In this document: positions 16,513-25,039 of the stretch, in pieces
Position numbering within the stretch: the first letter of the stretch is position 1
How the letters are laid out: each line of letters begins with the position of its first letter
Assembly: GCA_045596625.1 (NCBI GenBank)
Contig: JAZOCU010000052.1
Span: 16,320-80,319 of the forward strand
Origin: Firm-04 sp045596625
GTDB lineage: Bacteria; Bacillota; Clostridia; Oscillospirales; Ruminococcaceae
Direction: 5' to 3'
DNA length: 64,000 nucleotides
Made by a program: the position numbers and the translations under genes
Notes under the pieces: generated by a model
The model's database searches: none
The model's input: only the letters and a program-made list of their open reading frames with translations
What the model was told of the DNA's origin: nothing

Positions 16513-18066
16513 TCAAGAGAGATATGCTGCCAGCTTGCCTACCAGATAGCTGCTCTGGATCATGGAAACATTATTGGCGAAAATCACATCCGCATTGGGA
16601 TACTGTGCAGTAAATGCGGCAAGATCACGGGTATCATGCCGATAATCAAACGCATATACCGTTTCATAGCTGCCCGCAAGAAAAGGAATCAGCGCATTGC
16701 CGTAGGATTCTTTTATCAGAATACAGACAGAACCATCCTGCAGTGCAGAATTCTCTGTAACAACCTTTGCATGATCTCCGCCGGCAAAGGTGCTGTATTT
16801 GAGTCTTGCAGTATAATCCGTCACATCCGAAAGCAGCGGCCAATTGTGTGCGACACCGTCGGCATCGAAATATTCCATGGAGATGCTGTCATATTGCGGT
16901 ACATAATATACATCAATAAAATCAGGATTAGCGGCAAGCTTTGGATGCTCATTGGTATCCCGATAGAAGGTGCCCAAAAAGCCCTCATAGCGTTTCGACT
17001 CCATCTCACTCAATGCCGGAGCCGTTTTGCCGGTCTGGCTGCAAAATGCAGAAAAAGCATAATAAGCACCCAGTGCTGTCCAGTGATGATCGGTTCGGAA
17101 AAAGATGTACTCGCTGCGATGGGCACGCAGGGTATCATAGATTGAAACCGGCTGTACTCTATTCTGCAGCTTGGCGTTGAGCTTTTCTATGGATGTTTTC
17201 TGATTGGTAGACGGAACCTGATCTGCATATTCATCTGGCAGTGTGATTCCCATACTGTTGGGAATCATCATGGAATAAACCCTCACCGTATCGGGTACGG
17301 CTGCCGCAAACTGATTCAACGCATTGGCATATTGTGTAACATAATTATCGTTATAATAATAGCACTCATAAACCGTATCACCATCACGCACCACAACATC
17401 ATAGAGCTGATAATCCCCCTGCGAAGGGATCACCTCGCCGCCATCAGGCGATTTCTGCGGCTCTGTTACAGTGCTGGTAGTAGTCTGCTCGCTGCTTATG
17501 ACAGAAGCAGTAGTGGCTGTTGTAGCGGCAGTTGTTTCCTTCGGCGCAAGCTCACGCAGATTGACTGCAAGGGACTTCCCTGTAGCCAGCACCTCATCCA
17601 CGATTTTTTTAGCTGCAGCGGGATCCGGTGTCACACAAAGTATGGCATAGCTGCCTCCGGTTATTACGATTGCATCCTTCAGCTTTTCCACCTGCTCCGG
17701 TGCGTAGCGTTCATATTCTCTTTCCATTTCCTGCAAATAGCTTTCCATAGAGCCTTTGATCGCTTTTACTGCAGCATCATCGGCTCCGCAGAACACAGCG
17801 ATCATATCAGGCATAGTACCTGCGGCCGAATAGCCTGCGGCATCGGTATAGCCTGTAATATTCATCAGCAATGCCATCGTTGCACCGCTGTTGGATTTCA
17901 GCTCCGCATCCAGCGGGATCTTCTGATAAAGCGTATCCGCAAAATCCTGTGCCGAGATCGACACTGTTACATCGGCTCCGGAATCCTCATTGCATCCGCT
18001 GCAAAAGCAAAGGATGCTGATACTCACCAATAATAAAGCTACGCATTTCCCAAATGAGAATTTCAT
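16513..18066 (-). CDS. Lipoprotein with DUF4358-like domain fused to a DHHW acetylation domain
   Basis: 517 aa. A lipoprotein signal peptide ends at FCSGC (Cys25). Residues ~35-165 look like a DUF4358 domain; a Thr/Ser-rich linker (~175-205) follows; residues ~215-517 form a DHHW/AlgX-like domain with FFRTDHHW (DHHW at 326-329) and KESYGNALIPFL. The start at 18066 has AAAGGAAAC upstream; the frame is open for 43 more codons that overlap the promoter. First gene of the operon with MBOAT and a second, simpler DHHW protein. The fusion of the two domains is the odd point; the DUF4358 part may anchor or sense, but this is unproven. Confidence 0.82.
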   Translation of the reverse strand: MKFSFGKCVALLLVSISILCFCSGCNEDSGADVTVSISAQDFADTLYQKIPLDAELKSNSGATMALLMNITGYTDAAGYSAAGTMPDMIAVFCGADDAAVKAIKGSMESYLQEMEREYERYAPEQVEKLKDAIVITGGSYAILCVTPDPAAAKKIVDEVLATGKSLAVNLRELAPKETTAATTATTASVISSEQTTTSTVTEPQKSPDGGEVIPSQGDYQLYDVVVRDGDTVYECYYYNDNYVTQYANALNQFAAAVPDTVRVYSMMIPNSMGITLPDEYADQVPSTNQKTSIEKLNAKLQNRVQPVSIYDTLRAHRSEYIFFRTDHHWTALGAYYAFSAFCSQTGKTAPALSEMESKRYEGFLGTFYRDTNEHPKLAANPDFIDVYYVPQYDSISMEYFDADGVAHNWPLLSDVTDYTARLKYSTFAGGDHAKVVTENSALQDGSVCILIKESYGNALIPFLAGSYETVYAFDYRHDTRDLAAFTAQYPNADVIFANNVSMIQSSYLVGKLAAYLS

Positions 18067-18166
18067 GAATCGTTTCCTTTCTGTTTTTCGGTGTTCAAAA
18101 TCCGTATCCCTGACTCGGAAAAAGCACAGTCCAAAGCCATCAAAGGGACATAATGATTCATCTTCT

Positions 18167-18195
18167 ATTATACCCCTTACCGCTGCAAAAATCAA
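18167..18195 (-). promoter_or_regulatory. Sigma-A promoter of the O-acetylation operon
   Basis: On the minus strand: TTGATT, 17-bp spacer, TATAAT, 100 bases upstream of the ATG at 18066. Confidence 0.78.
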
Positions 18196-18274
18196 GGATT
18201 TCTTCTCCCCGCCGCTTCCAATTTTCGACAGGATTCCTCAAGGCATTTTGTCGATTTTGTTTGACATTCTTTCG

Positions 18275-18319
18275 CAAAATACAAAGCCGCTTTCCGATCA
18301 CTTGAAATCGGAAAGCGGC
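18275..18319 (-). terminator. Terminator after the TPR-like gene
   Basis: A 13-bp perfect stem (18286-18298 with 18307-18319, GCCGCTTTCCGAT) is followed on the minus strand by TTTGTATTTTG. Confidence 0.85.
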
Positions 18320-18353
18320 ATCGCTTATTCTTAATTTGAACATGCAGATATTC

Positions 18354-19466
18354 TTACTCTGCAGAAGGATTCCCCGAATGCTGTGTCATGGTAATGTCGG
18401 GATGTACAGGTGTCTCCTGCGGTGCATTTTCGGGTGTCGTAAAACCAAGCTCCTTATCGACCTCTTTAAGTACTTTCATAAAGCGCGGATCATTCGTCAG
18501 ATCATAGGCTACACGATAGAACAGGCCCATCAGCTGCGGCTGTCTGTGATCTCTTGCAGATTCGCCCAAGGTCACTGCCAGATTTACCAGATCACTATTG
18601 GGCGGCATATCCAAGTCATACTTCTCAAAAGTATCCAAAATCTGACCGTTTGTGGGCTTTTCAAACACTCTTCCCATGGTATGCAGTCTGCGGGTGACAT
18701 CGGTCAGCTCCAGCTCCACAGCACGATTGCTTTCAAAGCAAAGACTCTTGAAATAGAATACCGCTGCATCATAAAACTCCTGTATCATAACACAGTAATA
18801 ACCCATATTGCACAGAGTCCGTGCAATGCGGGAAGGCGTTGTACAGATCCGCAGCGTGTCACGGTTGATCTGCAGCAGCTTATCGGGATTGCCGGCAAAT
18901 TTATAGATCTCTGCCAGTTCAAAACGCACATCGGCATTCACCGGATTGAATCGGATTCCCCGCTCAACTGCCTGTGCAGCAGCTCTTACCTTGTGATTCT
19001 CCAGCAATACATAGCCATACATCGTGAGATAATGTGCAAAATCGAACGGTGCCCGATCAAAATCTGTAATCGTTGGATAATACATCCGATAGACATGATA
19101 TTCAAAGGGATTGCGGAAGCTGAACCACTTTTTCTCACCGGTTTCAAAATGTGCATGAATGACTTCTGCGATCTCTGCCAGCAGCGTCTCGGCCTCCTGC
19201 ATTTTGCCCTCGCTGATAAGATTCATTGCATCGTGGAATGCAAGATCCATTCTTTTGCCGCGGACAAATGTCGTTTTCCGCATATGCTCCTGCGCATCCT
19301 TAGGCATCAGCGAAAATCCAAGCTCTGCAATTGCCGCAGTGATCTCGGCAGCATTCTCCTCACGGCGATACTGCTTTGCAAGATCCATCAGATATTGCAG
19401 ATCTCTCTGGGGATCGCCGCTCAGCTCGGTACGGGCCTTGGCGATCAGTTCGGTTACATTGACCAT
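18354..19466 (-). CDS. TPR-like helical protein, unknown function
   Basis: 370 aa, cytoplasmic, helical. Degenerate tetratricopeptide-like helix pairs are visible at about residues 70-95 and 130-230 (ENHKVRAAAQAVERGIRFNP, then VRFELAEIYKFAG). No catalytic residues recognised. The start at 19466 is preceded by GAGGGGA; the frame is open for 23 more codons with no ribosome site. It lies 101 bases downstream of aspS behind a probable terminator. The length and helical character resemble the unknown protein at 1880-2755, but I see no clear sequence match. Probably a scaffold or interaction protein. Confidence 0.7.
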   Translation of the reverse strand: MVNVTELIAKARTELSGDPQRDLQYLMDLAKQYRREENAAEITAAIAELGFSLMPKDAQEHMRKTTFVRGKRMDLAFHDAMNLISEGKMQEAETLLAEIAEVIHAHFETGEKKWFSFRNPFEYHVYRMYYPTITDFDRAPFDFAHYLTMYGYVLLENHKVRAAAQAVERGIRFNPVNADVRFELAEIYKFAGNPDKLLQINRDTLRICTTPSRIARTLCNMGYYCVMIQEFYDAAVFYFKSLCFESNRAVELELTDVTRRLHTMGRVFEKPTNGQILDTFEKYDLDMPPNSDLVNLAVTLGESARDHRQPQLMGLFYRVAYDLTNDPRFMKVLKEVDKELGFTTPENAPQETPVHPDITMTQHSGNPSAE

Positions 19467-19502
19467 TTTACAGTTCCCCTCTTTTTCAATGAATTTGATC
19501 CG

Positions 19503-19546
19503 AAAAAAGGCTTCGGCTGCCGCTTGTTGCAACATAACAGCAGCCG
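19503..19546 (-). terminator. Probable terminator of aspS
   Basis: CGGCTGC (19514-19520) pairs with GCAGCCG (19540-19546) and is followed on the minus strand by AAGCC then T6. The stem is short and the loop long, so some read-through into the next gene is likely. Confidence 0.5.
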
Positions 19547-19567
19547 TAACCGCATTTTCGTTTTGTA

Positions 19568-21349
19568 TTATGCTTCTTTTTGCTCCTCAACAGCAGCAAT
19601 GCCCAGAATATCTAAGCTTTCCCGGTCCACAGGAGAAGGACAGCCGCTCATCAGCTCTCTTGCATTCTGCACCTTCGGGAACGCAACCACATCACGCAGA
19701 CTGTCAGCCTCGGCAAGCACCATGGCAAGGCGATCCAGACCAATGCCCAATCCACCGTGAGGCGGTGCGCCATATTGATATGCCTGCACAAGAAAACCGA
19801 ATTTCGCTTCGATCTCCTCGGCAGAAAGGCCCAGTGCTTCAAACATCTTTTGCTGCAGTTCATAATCGGTAATACGAATCGAACCCGAACAAAGCTCGGT
19901 GCCGTTGAGCACCAGATCATACGCTTTGGCAAAGACTTTTTCAGGTGCCGAATCCAGATAGGGCAGACATTCATCCATCGGCATCGTGAAAGGATGATGC
20001 ATCGCCATCCACTCACCGGTATCTTCGTTCTTCTCAAAGAACGGGAACTGGGTGATCCACAGGAAATTGAATTCCCCTGCCGGAATCAGCTCCAAAGCCT
20101 TACCCAGATGATTCCGCAGTGCACCCAGCACAGGCAGCGTCACAGAGGTCTTGTCGGCAACGATCAGCACCACATCGCCTTTTTCGGCACCGGCAGTCTC
20201 CAGCAATGTCTCCAGCTGACCTTCCTGCAGAAATTTGCCGAAGGAGCAGGCAGGCACATCCTCAACCCAGCGTACAAAAGCAAGTCCCTTTGCGCCAATA
20301 CCTCTGACCATTTCCGTCAGCTTATCGATCTCTTTGCGTGTAAGCTTGGCAGCAGCGTTCTTGGCAGTGATGCATCGAACCGTTCCGCCGGCCGAAAGTG
20401 CATTTTCAAAAACAGGGAACGGGATCTGTGCTGCGATATCGGAAAGATCACAAAGCTCCATGCCAAAACGCAGATCGGGTTTATCGGAACCGAAACGATT
20501 CATAGCTTCGGTATAGGTCAGACGAGGCAGCGGTGTCTTCAAGCTCTTGCCCATCACCTTTTCAAACAATGCAATGAGGAAGCCCTCTGTCAGATCCAGA
20601 ATATCATCCACATCCACAAAGGACATTTCCAGATCGATCTGTGTAAACTCCGGCTGACGGTCAGCGCGCAAATCCTCATCACGGAAGCAGCGGGCAAGCT
20701 GAATATACCGATCATAGCCGGAAACCATCAGCAGCTGCTTATAGATCTGCGGAGACTGCGGCAGCGCATAAAACTCGCCGTGATGCACACGGGAGGGCAC
20801 CAGATAATCTCTTGCGCCTTCCGGTGTGGATTTCATCATCATGGGTGTCTCGATCTCCAAAAAGCCGTTTGCATAGAAGTATTCTCTTGCACATTGTGCG
20901 ATCTTGTGACGCAGGATCAGATTCTGCTGCAAGGGTGCACGGCGCAGATCCAAATAACGATATTTCAAACGCAGCTCTTCATTGACCTTAGTTTCCGCAG
21001 TGATCTCAAAGGGAGGCGTTTTTGCCTTGGCAAGGATCCGCAGATCTGTGACATAGATCTCCACATGACCTGTGGGGATCTTATTGTTTTTGCTTTCACG
21101 TTCCCGCACCTCGCCCTGTGCCATTACCACGTATTCACTGTGACAGGAAGCTGCTTTTTCAAAGATCTCCTTGTCTGTTGTGTCATCAAAGGTCAGCTGC
21201 ACGACACCGGTACGGTCACGCAGTACGATAAAAATAATGCCGCCCTTATTTCTGACAGTATCACAGAAGCCGCCGACGGTAACCGTCTGACCGGCTTCCA
21301 GCACCTCACCGCAATAGTGGGTGCGTTTGAGTCCCTGCATATTGTCCAT
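19568..21349 (-). CDS. aspS: Aspartate--tRNA ligase
   Basis: 593 aa, the bacterial class II enzyme. An N-terminal OB-fold anticodon-binding domain (residues ~1-105, GFCDTVRNKGGIIFIVLRDR) precedes the catalytic core: RYLDLRR, FLEIETPMM, FRDEDLRADRQPEFTQID (motif 2) and GGLGIGLDRLAM (motif 3). The bacterial GAD insertion lies at ~290-420. AAGGAG precedes the ATG at 21349. It is 84 bases downstream of a small membrane protein gene on the same strand. Whether it is discriminating (Asp only) or also charges tRNA-Asn cannot be decided here. Confidence 0.97.
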   Translation of the reverse strand: MDNMQGLKRTHYCGEVLEAGQTVTVGGFCDTVRNKGGIIFIVLRDRTGVVQLTFDDTTDKEIFEKAASCHSEYVVMAQGEVRERESKNNKIPTGHVEIYVTDLRILAKAKTPPFEITAETKVNEELRLKYRYLDLRRAPLQQNLILRHKIAQCAREYFYANGFLEIETPMMMKSTPEGARDYLVPSRVHHGEFYALPQSPQIYKQLLMVSGYDRYIQLARCFRDEDLRADRQPEFTQIDLEMSFVDVDDILDLTEGFLIALFEKVMGKSLKTPLPRLTYTEAMNRFGSDKPDLRFGMELCDLSDIAAQIPFPVFENALSAGGTVRCITAKNAAAKLTRKEIDKLTEMVRGIGAKGLAFVRWVEDVPACSFGKFLQEGQLETLLETAGAEKGDVVLIVADKTSVTLPVLGALRNHLGKALELIPAGEFNFLWITQFPFFEKNEDTGEWMAMHHPFTMPMDECLPYLDSAPEKVFAKAYDLVLNGTELCSGSIRITDYELQQKMFEALGLSAEEIEAKFGFLVQAYQYGAPPHGGLGIGLDRLAMVLAEADSLRDVVAFPKVQNARELMSGCPSPVDRESLDILGIAAVEEQKEA

Positions 21350-21433
21350 TGTTCAAAACTCCTTCACTCAATTATTCATCATATCATAATCAATATGCGT
21401 TCATACAAATCCATTGATCCGGTAGAAATATCA

Positions 21434-21979
21434 TCATCGCATCAATCGCCGCCGTACCACACTGTAATAAAAATCGGTCAAACCGCTGAGCGATGCTTCG
21501 TAGATAAGAAACACAGCAATGGCAGCAATATCCAAAACCGGGAGCAGCCAGCCTGCGAATTCATCAAAGGTAGGCAATCCCAGCACATATATCGTCAGCA
21601 GATAATCCACGATCAGAAACAGCTGGAACAAAATAAGCTTAGCGATCAGCCGCAGCAGCTTCGACGGAATTTTATTCATATAAGGCCGCAGCAGCGGATA
21701 ATATCCAAAAAACAAAATAAACATCAACGCAGCTTCTTTATCATAGGTCACCACCATGGAAAGCAGACTTACCGCCACATAGGTCAGTAATGCCCAGCTT
21801 GTCCCTACCTCAGCCACCAGAATAATCAGCAGTACGCCTGCAACCATAGGCGCCGCTATATACAGCATCGGTACGACACCGGTCAGAAACATGGTTGCCA
21901 GACAAAGCGCCGCAATAATTCCGCCCAATGCCACACGATAGCTGATCCGCATGGCTTGCCTGTTCTTCTCTCTGCTCAT
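21434..21979 (-). CDS. Small polytopic membrane protein (possible ECF-transporter-S-like)
   Basis: 181 aa. Five to six hydrophobic segments with short loops cover residues ~13-165, with a Lys/Arg-rich C-terminus (VVRRRLMR). Size and layout recall substrate-binding S components of ECF vitamin transporters (RVALGGIIAALCLATMFLTG near the N-terminus), but no diagnostic motif allows assignment. It overlaps the SGNH lipoprotein gene by four bases (ATGA), so the two are translationally coupled. Substrate unknown. Confidence 0.62.
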   Translation of the reverse strand: MSREKNRQAMRISYRVALGGIIAALCLATMFLTGVVPMLYIAAPMVAGVLLIILVAEVGTSWALLTYVAVSLLSMVVTYDKEAALMFILFFGYYPLLRPYMNKIPSKLLRLIAKLILFQLFLIVDYLLTIYVLGLPTFDEFAGWLLPVLDIAAIAVFLIYEASLSGLTDFYYSVVRRRLMR

Positions 21980-23190
21980 GATCCTGTTGCACCGATCGCC
22001 AATATTTCAAATTGCTTTTCGGTATGATCCGCCAGCATTTTCAGCTCCACCTGTAATTCCTGCACCGTATCGCTTTCATATACCAGATCCACCGCAGGGC
22101 CGTCCCATGCATTGGAGCCAAAGCCATTGACGATTGCCTCAAGCTTTCCGTTCACATAAACGCCCAGCATACCGAAATCGGGACTGCTCGCTTTTTTATA
22201 CACAATAAACAGCTCTTTGGTTTTCACCGTAAAGGCAAGCGGTGCATTCTCCATATCCTTCTGATAGGTAAAGCCGGCTTGAAAATGACTGTTGGTCGTT
22301 CGCACTGCCCATGCACCGTCTTTGAATTTCAAATTGGAAGCATCCAGAAGTGTCGCATTTTCATAGAGCTGCGGTTCCAGTGCTTCTGCAGGCATTGTAT
22401 AGGATTTCGAAGTCTTTTGTGCCGCTGCTTTTTCAAAATAGCGGGCGATGAATTCTGCCACCAATGCATGACCGGCAACATTCGGATGCACATCATCATC
22501 GGAATACGCATCCCATGTCATTCTGCCGCTCTCCAGCTCCGGTACAAGAGCATCCCGGACACTGATCATGCCAAGATCATAATGCTCACCGATTTTCTGC
22601 TGATTGTCCTGACAGGTATGTCCGTTTTCCATATAGGTGAACAACAAGATCACTGCCGGTTGATTCTCCTGTGCAAGACATGCCCGTACCAGGCTTTCAT
22701 AAGCAACGACATATTGGTATTCTCCGCCGTCGTTTACGGCAAATTCAATAAAAATAATATCGGGATCGGTTGCCAGCAATTCTGTGGATGCCCGCAGATT
22801 TCCTAATACAGAAGGCGTTCCGGAAAGACCATTGTTCTGGCAGGTCACGGTGCCGCCCTTGAGATAGGTTGTCTGAAAGTCTGCAGCTGATAAGGAAGCA
22901 TAGCATTCAGGAGACCGTGCCCCCGCAGAATAGCCCTCGGTAATAGAGCCGCCGATATAGCCGATGGTAAGATCTTCGCCCTGCTGTGCACGTTCCATCA
23001 CCGCGTTGAGCCGATAGGTGTTACCCAATTGCACCACAGAGCGTTCTACCATGGCTGCATGAAATTCCTCCGGCGTTTCCGGCATTTTCGAAGATTCTCC
23101 ACATCCCGTCAGCAGACCGCTGCCCAAAGCAAGCGCAGCTGCCGTCATCAATGCAACATGCTTTCGTCTCGTTGAACCCTGCCGCTTCAT
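21976..23190 (-). CDS. SGNH/GDSL-family lipoprotein esterase
   Basis: 404 aa. A lipoprotein signal ends at LLTGC (Cys30). The SGNH hydrolase domain follows: block I is IGGSITEG (nucleophile Ser at ~80, GxS form), block II the NNGLSGTPS segment, block III the FAVNDGG segment and block V DDVHPNVAG (Asp/His). The C-terminal ~140 residues resemble a beta-rich accessory domain. Likely a surface carbohydrate esterase or deacetylase removing acyl groups from polysaccharide. The start at 23190 has AGAGGTG upstream, and a promoter lies 75 bases further up. Coupled to the downstream small membrane protein. Confidence 0.82.
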   Translation of the reverse strand: MKRQGSTRRKHVALMTAAALALGSGLLTGCGESSKMPETPEEFHAAMVERSVVQLGNTYRLNAVMERAQQGEDLTIGYIGGSITEGYSAGARSPECYASLSAADFQTTYLKGGTVTCQNNGLSGTPSVLGNLRASTELLATDPDIIFIEFAVNDGGEYQYVVAYESLVRACLAQENQPAVILLFTYMENGHTCQDNQQKIGEHYDLGMISVRDALVPELESGRMTWDAYSDDDVHPNVAGHALVAEFIARYFEKAAAQKTSKSYTMPAEALEPQLYENATLLDASNLKFKDGAWAVRTTNSHFQAGFTYQKDMENAPLAFTVKTKELFIVYKKASSPDFGMLGVYVNGKLEAIVNGFGSNAWDGPAVDLVYESDTVQELQVELKMLADHTEKQFEILAIGATGS

Positions 23191-23264
23191 GGCTTCACCT
23201 CTTTACTCTCGGTAAAAGCAGATTCATAAAAACCATGTTTTCACCCATAACTGATATCCTTTTT

Positions 23265-23292
23265 ATTATACCATATTTTCGCTATCTGTCAA
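23265..23292 (-). promoter_or_regulatory. Sigma-A promoter of the SGNH lipoprotein operon
   Basis: On the minus strand: TTGACA, 16-bp spacer, TATAAT. Confidence 0.8.
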
Positions 23293-23381
23293 GGGATAAA
23301 CAAAAGCCGAAAGGATGGCGCTGCCTCTGTGGGAATTTCAATTCTCGGTCGCCTTTTTAGGATATGAAATGCACCGACAGC

Positions 23382-23413
23382 AAAAAAAGATCACGCTGAG
23401 CGTGATCTTTTTC
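23382..23413. terminator. Bidirectional-looking terminator after the GNAT gene
   Basis: GATCACG and CGTGATC flank a 5-base loop, with A-runs and T-runs outside both arms. On the minus strand it closes the mutY/GNAT frame 13 bases after the stop. Confidence 0.85.
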
Positions 23414-23425
23414 AAAAACAAGAAC

Positions 23426-23887
23426 TCATTCTCCGGACAACATCCACCGACGGAAGTTCGGATGCTCTGCAAAGCCAATACTCTCATAAAACGGCACACC
23501 CATATCCGATGCCGTAACATAGAGCTCACCGCATTCCCGTTGACGTGCAAGCTTTGCTAACTTTTGCAAGATCGCTGTGCCGACACCCATTCTGCGGAAT
23601 TCCGGCTCTGTGTACATAGCAAAAATCACGCCGATCTTTCCGGTGGGATTGGCATAATACGGTGCTTTGTTGGCATAACTGATGCCGCCGGTTGCAATTA
23701 CCCGATCCTCGCAGACCGCAACCAGCATCGTTTGGGCACCGGTCGTCAAAACCTCTCGATAATACGCAAATAACGGCTCCGATAGGTCACAAGTAGCAAC
23801 AGCGCCTTCACTGGCAAGCTGCTTTATACGCAGTTCTACCAAAGCGCCGATATCGGACGCTACTGCCGGACGAATCATCCACTCCAT
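23426..23887 (-). CDS. GNAT-family N-acetyltransferase (in frame with the mutY remnant)
   Basis: 153 aa when started at 23887. A GNAT fold: MIRPAVASDIGALVELR at the N-terminus, then an acetyl-CoA-binding loop (RRMGVGTAIL, the R/Q-x-x-G-x-G/A form) and C-terminal FYESIGFAEHPNFRRW. The start is supported by GGAGGGG eight bases upstream. The upstream mutY frame has no stop before this ATG, so in an intact gene a MutY-GNAT fusion would also be read. With mutY interrupted by an amber codon, this internal start is the likely way the domain is made. Acceptor substrate unknown. Confidence 0.8.
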   Translation of the reverse strand: MEWMIRPAVASDIGALVELRIKQLASEGAVATCDLSEPLFAYYREVLTTGAQTMLVAVCEDRVIATGGISYANKAPYYANPTGKIGVIFAMYTEPEFRRMGVGTAILQKLAKLARQRECGELYVTASDMGVPFYESIGFAEHPNFRRWMLSGE

Positions 23888-25003
23888 ATGTATTCCCCTC
23901 CGATCACATTGAAAAATTGATACTGCTTCCGATGAAAAATCGGGCAGTGCGATGCGAAATGCTGTAGGTAATGCTGTTTCTGCCTCAAGTGCCGCAATAG
24001 GAAACCACGTAAATTCCTCCGGGCATGCTTTGCAATGCAGATACACACAGGTCATATGCCATTCGATATGTGTAAAGATATGCACACGTCGTGTCACTGA
24101 TACCAGTTCTGAGGGCATACAATTCCACGATGCGGTCGCATTGAGTGCTTCCTGCGGTGCCAGCTTTCCATCAATATGCGGAAGCTCCCACATACCGGCA
24201 AGCAGCCCTCGGTCAGGCCGTTTCCGCAATGCGATCTTTTCACCACAGCGCAGAATATAAACCGTATGATACTCGATTCTTCTTGATTTTTTCTTTTTTC
24301 TCACCGGATACTGCATCACAGCATCCGCAGCTCTGGCGGCACAGAATGCCTTGCAGGGACATTGTTCGCAATGGGGTGTGCCGTTGGGAATGCAGATCAT
24401 CGCACCCAATTCCATCAATGCCTGCGTCAGGATTCCGCACTCCCCGTGCTGCTGATATACATCTCTGAGCAGTTCACGGATCTCACGGCGAAAGATGGTC
24501 TCATCAATACAGCGGCTGTCTGCACAGATCCGGCTTATCACACGCAGCACATTGCCATCCACCGCAGGCTCCGGCAAATCATAGCAGATCGACGCAATGG
24601 CACCGGCGGTATATTCCCCCACACCGGGCAGCTTTCGCAGCGATTCGTAATCGGAAGGGAACACGCCATCCGATTCTTCCATGATCTGTTTGGCTGTGCG
24701 CTGAAGATTTCTGGCTCGGCTGTAATAGCCCAGACCTTCCTACAGCTTCATCAATGTTTCCTCATTACATTGAGAAAGCGCACGCAAAGTCGGCAGACGT
24801 TTCAGAAAACGGATATAATACGGTTTTACAGCCTCTACACGAGTCTGCTGCAGCATGATCTCGGAAAGCCAAACATGATACGGCTCCCGATCATTGCGCC
24901 ACGGCAAGCTGCGGGCATTCTGCCGATACCATGGGATCAGCACATCCGGCAGCTTTCCGATCTGCTGTGATAAGATCTTTGCATTCTGTTCCATATTGGA
25001 CAC
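23888..25003 (-). pseudogene. mutY: mutY, adenine DNA glycosylase, interrupted by an amber stop
   Basis: MutY removes A mispaired with 8-oxoguanine. Read from GTG 25003: catalytic Glu48 in SEIMLQQT, then codon 88 is TAG (24740-24742) where the family has Trp in the conserved KLWEGLGYYSRARN segment. The same frame continues with no other stop: helix-hairpin-helix LPGVGEYTAG (~125-134), catalytic Asp149 in AVDGN, Fe-S cysteines at about 204, 212, 215 and 221, and the C-terminal 8-oxoG-recognition domain (~235-360). It runs straight into the GNAT domain. A single TGG-to-TAG change (or a sequencing error) explains it. Without suppression the product is an inactive 87-aa fragment. Confidence 0.85.
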
Positions 25004-25039
25004 CCGATTCCTTTTCGGTATACGGCAGACAAATGAAAA

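Noticed and set aside
19757..21790. A 677-codon open frame antisense to aspS
   Set aside because: Same reasons: it is the complement of a highly conserved coding gene and has no recognisable domain or translation signal.
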